NCBI GenBank assembly: GCA_020848515.1
Contig: JADLIA010000031.1
Coordinates: 1 to 57,119, forward strand
Source of the DNA: Rubrivivax sp.
Lineage (GTDB): Bacteria > Pseudomonadota > Gammaproteobacteria > Burkholderiales > Burkholderiaceae_C
DNA length: 57,119 nucleotides
Direction of reading: 5' to 3'
Each line of letters opens with the position of its first letter. Position 1 is the first letter of the stretch. Positions 35,078-45,241 of the stretch are shown here, piece after piece. The position numbers and the translations under genes were made by a program. The notes below the pieces were generated by a model. It did not search any database, was not told where the DNA came from, and worked only from the letters and a program-made list of their open reading frames with translations.

Positions 35078-37054
35078 ATGCGCAAGGAACTCTGGTTCGG
35101 CTTTTCCATCATGGCGCTGGTGGTGGCCAGCGCCGCCTGGCTGCTGCTGGGCGTGGAGCACATCACCAACGGCCACCTGGGCCTGCTGATGCTGTCGCTG
35201 GTGGTGGTGGCCATCATGCTGGGCTTTCCCACCGCGTTCACGCTCATGGGCATGGGCATGATCTTCACCTGGCTGGCGTACGACCGCAACGTCACGCGCA
35301 CGCTCGACCTGATGGTGCAGGCGGCCTACAAGAGCATGGCCAACGACGTGCTCATCGCCATCCCGCTGTTCGTCTTCATGGGCTACCTGGTCGAGCGCGC
35401 CAACCTGATCGAAAAGCTGTTCAAGAGCCTGCACCTGGCCATGGCGCGCGTGCCGGGCTCGCTGGCGGTGGCCACGCTGGTGACCTGCGCCATCTTCGCC
35501 ACGGCCACCGGCATCGTCGGCGCCGTGGTCACGCTGATGGGGCTGCTGGCGCTGCCGGCCATGCTGCGCGCGGGCTACAGCATCCCCATGTCGGCGGGCG
35601 CCATCACCGCCGGCGGCTGCCTGGGCATTCTGATTCCGCCCTCGGTGCTGCTCATCCTGTACGGCGCCACGGCCGGGGTGTCGGTGGTGCAGCTGTATGC
35701 CGGCGCCTTCTTCCCCGGCGTCATGCTGGCCGGGCTGTATGTGGCCTACGTCATCATCGTGGCCAAGCTCAAGCCTGCCTGGGCGCCGCCGCTGTCGGCC
35801 AAAGAGCGCCAGGTCGATCTGCCGGCCCTGACCAGCGCCCTGCCGGCTGGCACGCGCGACTACGCGCCGCTGCGCCTGCTGAACGCGCTCAAGGGCCGGC
35901 GCAACGCCGACGTGCCGCTGGCCCACGTGCTGCGCCAGCTGGCGGTGGTGGTGCTGCCGGGTCTGCTGTTTCTGCTGCTGGCCACCAGCACCTGGCAGGC
36001 CGTGACCAAGGTGCCGACCGAGCAGGCGGTGGAGCTGCAGGCCATCGGATCGGAGGGCAGCGGCGCCGAAAGCTCCGACTCCGGGCTGGCCGAGCCGCCG
36101 GCCGAAGATGAGTTGCAGGAACCTCCGACCGAGGACGCCCTGCAGGAGCCGCCAGGGGCCGATGCGCCCGACACCCTGGCCACCCCGCCCGGCGCCGAGG
36201 TCGATGCCGCGTCCGAGCCGACGGCCGCCGGCGTGGCCGAGCCCCCCGGGGCCAGCGCCGCGGCCTCCGATGCCGCCGGCGCAGCCCAGGCCGGCACGCA
36301 GCCGGCGCCCACCTGGTGGTGGGTCGTGATGGGGGTGCTGGGCGCCTGCACCGCCCTGTTCTACCTGTTCCTCAGCTTCGCCCGGCTGGAAATCTTCAAG
36401 ATGCTGCTGGGCTCGTTCTTCCCGCTGATGATCCTGATTCTGGCGGTGCTGGGCTCCATCGTGTTCGGCCTGGCCACGCCGACCGAGGCGGCGGCCATGG
36501 GCTCGCTGGGCGGCTTTCTGCTGGCGGCGGCCTACAAGCGGCTGACCATGGACGTGCTGCGCGAGTCGGTCTACCTGACGGCCAAGACCTCGGCCATGGT
36601 GTGCTGGCTGTTCGTCGGCTCGGCCATCTTCTCGGCCGCCTTTGCGCTGCTGGGCGGGCAGGAGCTGATCGAGCAGTGGGTGCTGTCGATGAACCTCAGC
36701 AAGCTGGAGTTCATGGTGCTGGCGCAGGTGGTGATCTTCCTGCTCGGCTGGCCGCTGGAGTGGACCGAGATCATCGTCATCTTCATGCCGATCTTCATCC
36801 CGCTGCTGAACCACTTTGGCGTCGATCCGCTGTTCTTCGGCCTGCTGGTGGCGCTGAACCTGCAGACCGCCTTCCTGTCGCCGCCGGTGGCCATGTCGGC
36901 CTTCTACCTCAAGGGGGTGGCGCCGCCCTACGTGACGCTGAACCAGATCTTCCTGGGCATGATGCCCTTCATGGCGATCCAGGTGCTGGCCATCGTGCTG
37001 CTGTACGTGTTCCCCTCGATCGGGCTCTGGCTGCCCAACCTGCTCTACAAGTAA
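35078..37054 (+). CDS. dctM: TRAP transporter large permease (DctM) with ~100 aa acidic/Pro-rich insertion
   Basis: GFPTAFTLMGMGMIFTWLAYD...FATATGIVGAVVTLMGLLALPAMLRAGYSIPMSAGAITAGGCLGILIPPSV...FGLATPTEAAAMG; 658 aa. Confidence 0.92.
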   Translation: MRKELWFGFSIMALVVASAAWLLLGVEHITNGHLGLLMLSLVVVAIMLGFPTAFTLMGMGMIFTWLAYDRNVTRTLDLMVQAAYKSMANDVLIAIPLFVFMGYLVERANLIEKLFKSLHLAMARVPGSLAVATLVTCAIFATATGIVGAVVTLMGLLALPAMLRAGYSIPMSAGAITAGGCLGILIPPSVLLILYGATAGVSVVQLYAGAFFPGVMLAGLYVAYVIIVAKLKPAWAPPLSAKERQVDLPALTSALPAGTRDYAPLRLLNALKGRRNADVPLAHVLRQLAVVVLPGLLFLLLATSTWQAVTKVPTEQAVELQAIGSEGSGAESSDSGLAEPPAEDELQEPPTEDALQEPPGADAPDTLATPPGAEVDAASEPTAAGVAEPPGASAAASDAAGAAQAGTQPAPTWWWVVMGVLGACTALFYLFLSFARLEIFKMLLGSFFPLMILILAVLGSIVFGLATPTEAAAMGSLGGFLLAAAYKRLTMDVLRESVYLTAKTSAMVCWLFVGSAIFSAAFALLGGQELIEQWVLSMNLSKLEFMVLAQVVIFLLGWPLEWTEIIVIFMPIFIPLLNHFGVDPLFFGLLVALNLQTAFLSPPVAMSAFYLKGVAPPYVTLNQIFLGMMPFMAIQVLAIVLLYVFPSIGLWLPNLLYK

Positions 37055-37107
37055 AAACCGGCTCTGGCGCTTGCCCAATCTGCGCCAACAGCTATTCTAT
37101 TCATAGC
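37054..37107 (-). repeat. Interspersed double-hairpin element, copy 8, abutting dctM stop codon
   Basis: Revcomp GCTATGAATAGAATAGCTGTTGGCGCAGATTGGGCAAGCGCCAGAGCCGGTTTT. Confidence 0.9.
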
Positions 37108-37167
37108 ATACGGGGCGTCCACCGAAGCCCAGGGGGTGGCCGGGGCGCGCTTTCTACAATCGCGCCC

Positions 37168-38967
37168 ATGCCCGCGCCGCGCCGCCCGATCCGTGAACTG
37201 CCCGACGAGCTGATCAGCCAGATCGCCGCCGGCGAGGTGATCGAGCGCCCGGCCTCGGTGGTGCGCGAGCTGCTGGACAACGCGCTCGACGCCGGCGCCA
37301 GCCAGATCACGGTGCGGCTGCTGGCCGGCGGCGTACGACTGATCAGCGTCGAGGACGACGGCGCCGGCATCGCTGCGGACGAGCTGGCCACCGCCCTCAG
37401 GCGCCACGCCACCAGCAAGATCGCCAGCCTGGCCGAGCTGGAGTCGGTGGCGACCATGGGTTTTCGCGGCGAGGCGTTGGCGGCCATCGCCTCCATCGCC
37501 GAGCTGACCTTGCTGTCGCGCACCGCCGAGCAGCCCGGCGCCTGGCAGCTGGACGCCCGCAGCGGCGAACTGCGCCCCGCCGCGCGCGCCGTCGGCACCA
37601 CGGTGGAGGTGCGCGAGCTGTTCTTTGCCGTGCCGGCGCGGCGCAAGTTCCTCAAGAGCGACGCCACCGAACTGGCGCACTGCATCGAGGCGCTGCGCCG
37701 CCACGCGCTGGCGCGACCCGACGTGGGCTTTGCTCTCTGGCACGAAGGCAGGCTGATCGAGCAATGGCGCAGTCACCCGGGCGCCGCCGGCCTGGCGCAG
37801 CGCCTGGCCGACGTGCTGGGCGAGGACTTCCTGGCCGGCTCGGTGGCCATCGATCACCAGGCCGGCGGCGTGCGCGTGAGCGGCCACGCCGGCCTGCCCG
37901 ATTGCGCGCGCGCCCGCGCCGACCAGCAGTACGCCTGGGTCAACGGCCGCTTCGTGCGCGACAAGGTGATTGCCCACGCCGCACGCGCCGCCTACGAAGA
38001 CGTGCTGCACGGCCAGCGCCAGCCGGTGTACGTGCTGCACGTGGCGGTCGATCCGGCGCGGGTGGACGTCAACGTGCACCCGACCAAGATCGAGGTGCGC
38101 TTTCGCGACAGCCGCGAAGTGCACCAGGCCGTGCGCCACGCGATCGAGCACGCGCTGGCAACCCCGCGCGCCGCCCTGCTGGCCCAGACGGCCGACCCGA
38201 CACCGCCCGCGCCAGCACCCGAGTTTTTCAAGCCATTTTCAGCTCCAGCGCCCGCCAGATCAGCGCAAGCAGCTATCGATTTCAAAGCACCTGCGGGCCA
38301 CGCCGTGGCCGAGCTGCAGGCCCTGTGGCAGGCCGCACCCGACCCCGGCGCGGCTGCCCTGCCCGCCGCCCCGGCCGACGACGACTGGCCGCTGGGCCGC
38401 GCCATCGCGCAGCTGCACGGCATCTACATCCTGGCCGAAAACCGCGCCGGCCTGGTGCTGGTGGACATGCATGCGGCGCACGAACGCATCGTCTACGAGC
38501 GGCTCAAGCGCCAGCTCGACGGCGCCCGCGTGGCCAGCCAGCCGCTGCTGATCCCGGCCACCTTTGCCGCCACCGCGCAGGAAGTGGCCACCGCCGAAGG
38601 CTGCGCCGAGGTGCTGGCCCGCCTGGGCCTGGAAATCACCGCGTTCTCGCCCCGCACGCTGGCGGTGCGCGCCGTGCCCACCGCGCTGGCGGCCGGCGAC
38701 GCCGTGGCGCTGGCGCGCAGCGTGCTGGCCGAGCTGGCGCAGCACGAGGCCAGCACCGTGGTCGAACGCGCCCGCCACGAGCTGCTGGCCACCATGGCCT
38801 GCCACGGCGCGGTGCGCGCCCACCGGCGCCTGACGCACGAAGAAATGAACGCCCTGCTGCGCCAGATGGAAGCCACCGAGCGCAGCGACCAGTGCAACCA
38901 CGGCCGCCCGACCTGGCGCCAGCTCAGCCTGCGCGAGCTCGACGCCCTGTTCCTGCGCGGCCGCTGA
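37168..38967 (+). CDS. mutL: DNA mismatch repair protein MutL
   Basis: IRELPDELISQIAAGEVIERPASVVRELLDNALDAGASQI...VEDDGAGIAADEL...GFRGEALAAIASIAE. Confidence 0.97.
   Translation: MPAPRRPIRELPDELISQIAAGEVIERPASVVRELLDNALDAGASQITVRLLAGGVRLISVEDDGAGIAADELATALRRHATSKIASLAELESVATMGFRGEALAAIASIAELTLLSRTAEQPGAWQLDARSGELRPAARAVGTTVEVRELFFAVPARRKFLKSDATELAHCIEALRRHALARPDVGFALWHEGRLIEQWRSHPGAAGLAQRLADVLGEDFLAGSVAIDHQAGGVRVSGHAGLPDCARARADQQYAWVNGRFVRDKVIAHAARAAYEDVLHGQRQPVYVLHVAVDPARVDVNVHPTKIEVRFRDSREVHQAVRHAIEHALATPRAALLAQTADPTPPAPAPEFFKPFSAPAPARSAQAAIDFKAPAGHAVAELQALWQAAPDPGAAALPAAPADDDWPLGRAIAQLHGIYILAENRAGLVLVDMHAAHERIVYERLKRQLDGARVASQPLLIPATFAATAQEVATAEGCAEVLARLGLEITAFSPRTLAVRAVPTALAAGDAVALARSVLAELAQHEASTVVERARHELLATMACHGAVRAHRRLTHEEMNALLRQMEATERSDQCNHGRPTWRQLSLRELDALFLRGR
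38229..38286 (-). repeat. Interspersed double-hairpin element, copy 9, inside mutL linker
   Basis: Revcomp TTTGAAATCGATAGCTGCTTGCGCTGATCTGGCGGGCGCTGGAGCTGAAAATGG; encodes FKPFSAPAPARSAQAAIDFKA. Confidence 0.85.
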
Positions 38968-39085
38968 GGCCCGGCGGCGCCCAGGCGCACGACCCCTGAC
39001 CCCGGCCGCGCAGACCTGAGCCGCGCCCTGGCGATCGACACGCCGCGCGGTCATCCGCCATCCGTCATCTGCTACCCTCGCCCGC

Positions 39086-40336
39086 GTGTCTTCCCCCGCT
39101 TCCGTCACCGGCCCCGGGCGCGCCCCGGCGGCCATGAGCGCCTCCACCGTCGTCGTCCTGCTGGGCCTGCTGCTGGGCCTGCAACCGGTCACCACCGACG
39201 TCTACCTGCCGGCGCTGCCGGCCCTGCAGCACGAGCTGGCGGCCTCGATGTCGCAGGTGCAGCTGACCTTCGCCGGCCTGCTGCTGGCCTTTGGCTGCTC
39301 GCAGCTGGTGTGGGGGCCGCTGTCGGACCGCTTTGGCCGCCGGCCGGTGCTGCTGTGGGGCATGGGCGCCTATCTGCTGGCTTCGCTGGCCAGCGCGCTG
39401 GCACCCAGCATGCCGCTGCTGATCGCCGCCCGCGTGGCCCAGGGCGCGGCCATGGGGGCGGCGGTGATGTGCGCACGCGCCATCGTGCGCGACCTGTACG
39501 AGCCGCTGGAAGGCGCGCGCATGATGTCGCGCGGCCTGTCAGGCCTGGGCGTGATCGCCGTCACCTGCGCGCCGGTGGGCGGGCTGCTGACCGAGCTGAT
39601 CCACTGGCGCGCGGCGCTGGCGGCGCTGGCGCTGTTCGGCGCCGTCACGCTGGCGCTGGTGGCGCTGCGCTTTCACGAAACCATTCCCGCCCGCAACCCC
39701 CGGGCGCTGGCGCCGGGCACGCTGTGGCAGGCCTGGCGGCGCATCGCCCGCCACCCGACCTTCGTCACCTATTCGCTGCTGGCCACGGCCTCCTACGCGG
39801 CGCTGTTCACCTTTCTTTCCACCTCGCCCTTCGTGCTGATCGAGGCGCTGGGCCTGAGCCGCTTCGGCTACGGCGTGCTGATGGCGGCCGGCTCGCTGGT
39901 GTACATCGCCGGCACCATGGCCTGCCGCCGCCTGCTGCAGCGCTGGGGCATCCGGCGCAGCGTGTGGGCGGCCGGCTGGGTCACCTTCACCGCCGGCGCG
40001 CTGATGGCGGGCCTGGCCTGGCTGGGCTGGGGCCGGCCCTGGTACGGCTGGTGGGCGGTGTTCGTGCCGCAGGCTCTGTTCCTGCTGGGCCACGGCGTGC
40101 ATCAGCCGGTCAGCCAGAGCGGCACGGTGGCGCCGTTTCCCGACATGGCGGGCGCGGCCTCGGCGCTCAACGGCTTCATCATGATGGCGGTGGCCTTTCC
40201 CATGGGCCTGTGGCTGGGCCGCATGATGGACGGCACGCCGCGCGCGCTGGCGCTGGGCTTCTTCGGCTGGAGCACGGTGATCGCCCTCACCGCCTGGTTT
40301 CTGGTGCCAAGGCATGGCGACCCCGAGCGCCACTGA
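39086..40336 (+). CDS. MFS transporter, Bcr/CflA drug-efflux type
   Basis: [63 protein letters not shown]. Confidence 0.92.
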   Translation: MSSPASVTGPGRAPAAMSASTVVVLLGLLLGLQPVTTDVYLPALPALQHELAASMSQVQLTFAGLLLAFGCSQLVWGPLSDRFGRRPVLLWGMGAYLLASLASALAPSMPLLIAARVAQGAAMGAAVMCARAIVRDLYEPLEGARMMSRGLSGLGVIAVTCAPVGGLLTELIHWRAALAALALFGAVTLALVALRFHETIPARNPRALAPGTLWQAWRRIARHPTFVTYSLLATASYAALFTFLSTSPFVLIEALGLSRFGYGVLMAAGSLVYIAGTMACRRLLQRWGIRRSVWAAGWVTFTAGALMAGLAWLGWGRPWYGWWAVFVPQALFLLGHGVHQPVSQSGTVAPFPDMAGAASALNGFIMMAVAFPMGLWLGRMMDGTPRALALGFFGWSTVIALTAWFLVPRHGDPERH

Positions 40337-41291
40337 AGCTGCCGGCCTGCGGCCGATCGGCATCGCCGGCCCCACCGCCAGCGGCAAGAGCGCGCTGGCG
40401 TTGGCGCTGGCCGAGCGGTTGCCGGTGGAAATCATCAGCGTCGACTCGGCCCTGGTCTACCGCGGGCTGGACATCGGCAGCGCCAAGCCCAGCCTGGCCG
40501 AACGCGCCGCCGTGCCGCACCACCTGATCGACATCCGCGACCCCAGCCAGCCCTACAGCGCCGCCGAGTTCGTGCGCGACGCCACCCGGCTGATGGCCGA
40601 GATCCGTGCGCGCGGACGCACGCCGCTGCTGGTCGGCGGCACCATGCTGTATTTCAAAGCGCTGCAACAGGGCCTGGACGAAATGCCGCCGGCCGACCCC
40701 ACCGTGCGCGCCCAGCTGGAGGCGCGCGCGCGCCAGCACGGCTGGGCCGCCCTGCACGCCGAGCTGGCGCGTGTCGACCCGGCGAGCGCCGCCCGCCTGC
40801 CGCCCGGCGACAGCCAGCGCATCCAGCGCGCGCTCGAAGTGTGGCAGCTCAGCGGCCGGCCGCTGTCCAGCTTTCACGCTACAAATAGCGTAGCTGCTGG
40901 CGCACACCAGGTAAACGCCTGGCCGCTTTTTTCTCTGGAACCGCAGGACCGCGCCTGGCTGCACCGTCGAATCGCCGAGCGCTTCGACGCCATGCTGAGC
41001 GCCGGCCTGCTTGACGAGGTGGCGGCGCTGCGGGCGCGCGGCGATCTGTCGCCCCAGCTGCCCGCGCTGCGCGCCGTCGGTTACCGCCAGGCCTGGCAGG
41101 CGCTGGAACAGGGCTGGCCGCTGGCGCTGCTGCGCGACCGCGGCAGCGCCGCCACGCGCCAGCTCGCCAAGCGCCAGCTCACCTGGCTGCGCGGCATGCC
41201 CTGGCGCCGGCCGCTGCCGGCCGACGCTGCCGACGCCCTGCCCAGGGCGGTGCAGCTGATCCTGGCCACCGCTCGGGGCAACGAGAAATGA
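40314..41291 (+). CDS. miaA: tRNA dimethylallyltransferase
   Basis: [72 protein letters not shown]. Confidence 0.96.
   Translation: MATPSATEAAGLRPIGIAGPTASGKSALALALAERLPVEIISVDSALVYRGLDIGSAKPSLAERAAVPHHLIDIRDPSQPYSAAEFVRDATRLMAEIRARGRTPLLVGGTMLYFKALQQGLDEMPPADPTVRAQLEARARQHGWAALHAELARVDPASAARLPPGDSQRIQRALEVWQLSGRPLSSFHATNSVAAGAHQVNAWPLFSLEPQDRAWLHRRIAERFDAMLSAGLLDEVAALRARGDLSPQLPALRAVGYRQAWQALEQGWPLALLRDRGSAATRQLAKRQLTWLRGMPWRRPLPADAADALPRAVQLILATARGNEK
40878..40932 (+). repeat. Interspersed double-hairpin element, copy 10, inside miaA
   Basis: GCTACAAATAGCGTAGCTGCTGGCGCACACCAGGTAAACGCCTGGCCGCTTTTTT; encodes [18 protein letters not shown]. Confidence 0.85.
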
Positions 41292-41424
41292 ACACTTTGT
41301 AACTAACGTTTCGTGCCGCAGCGCCGGCACGGCGGCCAACTGCGGTCTAATCCGCGCCGGGGAGATCCAGCCCGGGGAACTCACGTCAGAGGAGCTTGCG
41401 GGCCAGCGCCAGAACACGACACGC

Positions 41425-43158
41425 ATGGAGACGCTCGCCCCCGACACCGCCCTCGACCACGCCGCAGACGCGGCCCCGCCCGAACCCGCCACCCAGCCCG
41501 CATCGTCGGCGCCCTCGCCAGGCAGCGTCGCCGCCCTGAGCGGCCTGTCGGCGCTGCTGGCGAGCGGCCTGGCCGCCTGCGGGGGCGGCGGCGAGGCCAC
41601 TCAGGCGGATCCGCCTGCCGCCCCGATCTCGGCCGCCGAGGCGGCGCGCTTTCTGCAGCAGGCGCAGTTTTCGTCCAGCGACGCCGACATCGCCGCCGTG
41701 CGGTCGCAGGGCTACGCGCGCTGGCTGGACGCGCAGATGCAGGCGCCCAGCCACACCAGCGGCTGGGACTGGCTGGTCGAGCAAGGCTATCAACAGGAAA
41801 GCCTGCGCTTCAACGGCGGCTACGCCGACCACATGATGTGGAACCAGCTGATCGCCGCGCCCGACGCCGTGCGCAAGCGGGTGGCGCTGGCGTGGTCGGA
41901 AATCATGGTGGTCTCGGGCAACGGCATCGACGGCTACTGGCCCTCGTTCGCCATGGCGGCCTACTGGGACCTGCTGAACCAGCACGCGTTCGGCAACTTC
42001 CGCGAGCTGCTGCAGGCCATCACCCTCAACCCGGCCATGGGCGCCTATCTGAACACACGCGGCAACAAGAAGGCCAACGCCAGCGGCCGTGTGCCGGACG
42101 AGAACTACGCACGCGAAGTGATGCAGCTGTTCACCATCGGCCTGTACGAGCTCAACCCCGACGGCACGCTGCGCGGCGGCCAGCCGCAGGAAACCTACGG
42201 CCCGGCCGACGTCAGCCAGCTGGCCCAGGTCTTCACCGGCTACGACCTCGACGCCGCCAGCGGTGCCTACAAGACCGATCCGGCGCCGTTTCGCCGTCCG
42301 ATGAAGCTCAACCCGGCCCAGCACGCGGGCGACAGCGTGACCGTGCTGGGCCGCAGCATCGCCGCCGGCGACGGCACGGCGCGCCTGCGCCAGGCGCTCG
42401 ACATCCTGTTCGAGCACCCCAACGTGGGGCCCTTCATCGGCCGCCAGCTGATTCAGCGCCTGGTCACCAGCGCGCCCAGCCCCGCCTATGTCGGGCGGGT
42501 GGCGGCGGCCTTCAACGACAACGGCGCCGGCGTGCGCGGCGACCTGCGCGCCGTCACCCGGGCCGTGCTGCTGGATCCGGAGGCGCGCCAGGACCCCAAG
42601 CTCAACGGCCCGGCCTGGGGCAAGCTGCGCGAACCCATGATCCGCTTCGTGCAGTGGGCGCGCAGCTTCGGCGCCACCTCCAGCGACGGCAAGTGGATCC
42701 TGTGGGACCTGTCCGACCCTTCCACCGCGCTCGGCCAGAGCCCGCTGCGCAGCCCCTCGGTGTTCAACTTCTTCCGCCCCGGCTACGTGCCGCCGGGCAC
42801 CGCGCTGGCCGAGCGCGGCCAGCCGGCGCCGGAGTTCCAGCTCACCAACGAGAACTCGGTGGCCGGCTACCTCAACTACATGCAGGGCGCCATCGCCTGG
42901 GGCGCCTGGGGCAGCAAGACCAGCAAGGTCTGGGTCGAACGCTACACGCACGAGATGGCGCTGGTGCAGGACGCGGCGGCGCTGGTCGAGCGGCTCAACC
43001 TGCTGCTGGCGGCCGGCCAGCTCTCGCCCGCCACCGTCGCCACCATCCGCGACGCCATCGCCACCCTCAAGCCCGACAGCGACTGGGGCCGCAACCAGCG
43101 CGTCTGGTCGGCCATCGCGCTGGTGATGGCCTGTCCCGAATACCTGGTGCAGAAATGA
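41425..43158 (+). CDS. DUF1800 family protein
   Basis: EAARFLQQAQFSSSDADIAAVRSQGYARWLDAQM...RVPDENYAREVMQLFTIGLYELNPDGTLR...DILFEHPNVGPFIGRQLIQRLVTS. Confidence 0.92.
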   Translation: METLAPDTALDHAADAAPPEPATQPASSAPSPGSVAALSGLSALLASGLAACGGGGEATQADPPAAPISAAEAARFLQQAQFSSSDADIAAVRSQGYARWLDAQMQAPSHTSGWDWLVEQGYQQESLRFNGGYADHMMWNQLIAAPDAVRKRVALAWSEIMVVSGNGIDGYWPSFAMAAYWDLLNQHAFGNFRELLQAITLNPAMGAYLNTRGNKKANASGRVPDENYAREVMQLFTIGLYELNPDGTLRGGQPQETYGPADVSQLAQVFTGYDLDAASGAYKTDPAPFRRPMKLNPAQHAGDSVTVLGRSIAAGDGTARLRQALDILFEHPNVGPFIGRQLIQRLVTSAPSPAYVGRVAAAFNDNGAGVRGDLRAVTRAVLLDPEARQDPKLNGPAWGKLREPMIRFVQWARSFGATSSDGKWILWDLSDPSTALGQSPLRSPSVFNFFRPGYVPPGTALAERGQPAPEFQLTNENSVAGYLNYMQGAIAWGAWGSKTSKVWVERYTHEMALVQDAAALVERLNLLLAAGQLSPATVATIRDAIATLKPDSDWGRNQRVWSAIALVMACPEYLVQK

Positions 43159-44576
43159 ATCCCACGGCCATCCACCGCATGTCTTCCCCTGCCCGGCGCG
43201 CCTTTCTGCGCCGGCTCGGCCAGCTCGGCCTTGCCGGCAGCGCCGCACCCTGGGCCATCAACCTGGCGGCGATAGGCGAAGCCGCGGCCTTCAGCGCCGA
43301 CGGCTACAAGGCCCTGGTGTGCGTCTTTCTGTACGGCGGCAACGACAACGGCAACACCCTGATTCCCTACGACAGCGCCAGCCACGCCGACTACGCCACG
43401 GCGCGGCAGTCGCTTGCCATCGCGCGCGCCAACCTGGCCGGCACCGTGCTGAGCGGCAGCGGCCTGCCGGCCGGCCGCGAATATGCGCTGGCACCCCAGC
43501 TGGCGCCGCTCAAGCCGCTGTTCGACGCCAAGCGGCTGGCGCTGCAGCTCAACGTCGGCCCGCTGCGCGTGCCCACCACGCTGGAGCAGTACCGGGCGCG
43601 CTCGGTGCCTCTGCCGCCCAAGCTGTTCTCGCACAACGACCAGCAATCGGTCTGGCAAAGCTCGGCCGCCGAAGGTGCGGTCAGGGGCTGGGGTGGCCGG
43701 CTGGGCGATCTGGCCCTGGCCGGCAACGAAGGCAGCGCCCTGTTCACCTGCCTGTCGGTCACCGGCAACGCGGTGTTCCTGTCGGGCGAGCACGCACTGG
43801 CCTACCAGATCGGCGCCGGCGGGGCGGTGGCGATCAAGGGCGTGACCCAGGACGACGGCATGTACGGCGCCCAGGCCTGCCGCCAGGCGCTGCGCACGCT
43901 GATCACCGAGCCGCGCGCCCAGGTGCTGGAGAGCGAGCTCAACCGCATCACCGCGCGTTCGCTGGACTCGCACGCCGTGCTGGCGGGGGCGCTGGCCACC
44001 AGCGTCGGCCAGTTCGACGCCGTCCTGCCCGATCAGGTGGACGGGCGGCGCCGCACGCTCAACCAGCAGCTCAAGATGGTGGCGCGCCTGATCGCCGCGC
44101 GCGGCCAGCTGGGGCCCAGGCGCCAGGTGTTCCTGGTCTCGCTGGGTGGCTTCGACAACCACGACAACCTGATGGACCGGCACCCGGCGCTGCTGACCGA
44201 GCTGGGCGCGGGTCTGGCCGGGTTTCAGCAGGCGCTGGACGCGCTGGGCGTGGGGCCACAGGTCACCACCTTCACGGCGTCCGACTTCGGCCGCACCCTG
44301 GTGTCCAACGGCGACGGCTCCGACCACGGCTGGGGCAGCCACCATTTCGTGCTGGGCGGCGCGGTGCGCGGCGGTGCCTTCTACGGTCAGGCGCCGCAGG
44401 CCGTGCTGAACGGCCCGGAAGACGTCGGTCAGGGCCGCCTGCTGCCCACCACGGCGGTCGACCAGTACGCCGCCACGCTGGCGCGCTGGTTCGGCGTCAG
44501 CGACACCGAACTGCCCCTGGTGGCGCCCGCCATCGGGCAGTTCGGCACGCGCGACCTGGGTTTTCTGGGCGCATAG
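43155..44576 (+). CDS. DUF1501 family protein with Tat-like N-terminus
   Basis: RRAFLRRLGQLGLAGSAAPWAINLAAIGEAAAFSADGYKALVCVFLYGGNDNGNTLIPYD...VSLGGFDNHDNLMDRHPALLTELGAGLAGFQQAL...SDFGRTLVSNGDGSDHGWGSHHFVLGG. Confidence 0.93.
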   Translation: MNPTAIHRMSSPARRAFLRRLGQLGLAGSAAPWAINLAAIGEAAAFSADGYKALVCVFLYGGNDNGNTLIPYDSASHADYATARQSLAIARANLAGTVLSGSGLPAGREYALAPQLAPLKPLFDAKRLALQLNVGPLRVPTTLEQYRARSVPLPPKLFSHNDQQSVWQSSAAEGAVRGWGGRLGDLALAGNEGSALFTCLSVTGNAVFLSGEHALAYQIGAGGAVAIKGVTQDDGMYGAQACRQALRTLITEPRAQVLESELNRITARSLDSHAVLAGALATSVGQFDAVLPDQVDGRRRTLNQQLKMVARLIAARGQLGPRRQVFLVSLGGFDNHDNLMDRHPALLTELGAGLAGFQQALDALGVGPQVTTFTASDFGRTLVSNGDGSDHGWGSHHFVLGGAVRGGAFYGQAPQAVLNGPEDVGQGRLLPTTAVDQYAATLARWFGVSDTELPLVAPAIGQFGTRDLGFLGA

Positions 44577-44580
44577 GCCA

Positions 44581-44604
44581 ACCCGCCGGCGCAGCCCGGC
44601 GGGT
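44581..44604. terminator. Stem-loop between convergent DUF1501 gene and hsp20
   Basis: ACCCGCCGG...CCGGCGGGT inverted repeat; no clear T tract. Confidence 0.4.
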
Positions 44605-44615
44605 CGGCGTGGCGC

Positions 44616-45044
44616 TTACTCGATGGTCAGGCGCTGCGAGCCACTGACCTGCTTCTTGGGCAGGGTGAGCGTCAGCACGCCGTTGTCGTACCTGGCCTTG
44701 GCGGCGCTCTGGTCGATGTCCTGGGGCAGCTGGAAGCTGCGCGCCACGGCACCGTAGTAGCGCTCGCTGCGCAGCACGCGCTCGCCGCTGGACTGGCTGT
44801 CCTGCTGCTTGATTTCGGCGCGCACCGTCACCACGCTGCCGTCGATCGAGACGTGAATGTCGTCCTTGCCGACGCCGGGCACTTCGGCCTCGACGGTGTA
44901 GGTGCCGTTGTTTTCCTTCACGTCGATGCGGATCTGCGCCGCCGTCGGCAGCGGATCGCCATGCAGCGGCTTGACGAAGAAGCCGGGCGCGAAGTCGTTG
45001 AAGAAGTCATCGAAGAGTCGGCTGCGAACGATGGGGTTGGCCAT
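44616..45044 (-). CDS. Hsp20/alpha-crystallin family small heat-shock protein
   Basis: [44 protein letters not shown]...[34 protein letters not shown]. Confidence 0.95.
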   Translation of the reverse strand: MANPIVRSRLFDDFFNDFAPGFFVKPLHGDPLPTAAQIRIDVKENNGTYTVEAEVPGVGKDDIHVSIDGSVVTVRAEIKQQDSQSSGERVLRSERYYGAVARSFQLPQDIDQSAAKARYDNGVLTLTLPKKQVSGSQRLTIE

Positions 45045-45097
45045 GTGAATCTCCTTTCGGTGGATGCGATGAAGGGTTGAAACCTCCCTTGCTCAGC

Positions 45098-45125
45098 AGG
45101 TGTGAACGGCGCGCCCGATTTCAAG
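45098..45125 (-). promoter_or_regulatory. Candidate sigma-32-type promoter for hsp20 (CTTGAAA -35)
   Basis: Minus strand CCCTTGAAATCGGGCGCGCCGTTCACACCT upstream of hsp20; -35 matches consensus, -10 poor. Confidence 0.35.
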
Positions 45126-45241
45126 GGTGCCGCGCCGGTGCTGGCGGCGGCGCCGGCGCCGGTCGCCAAAGCATGGGAAAATGCGTCTCCTGTTGCCCCG
45201 CGCCATCGCGCGCCGCGGGCCCCACGCTCTTCCCACAACCC

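Noticed and set aside
34751-37078. 775 aa antisense ORF opposite dctQ/dctM
   Set aside because: Composition artefact (strings of Q, H, R, G) opposite a clearly coding strand; no recognisable domains.
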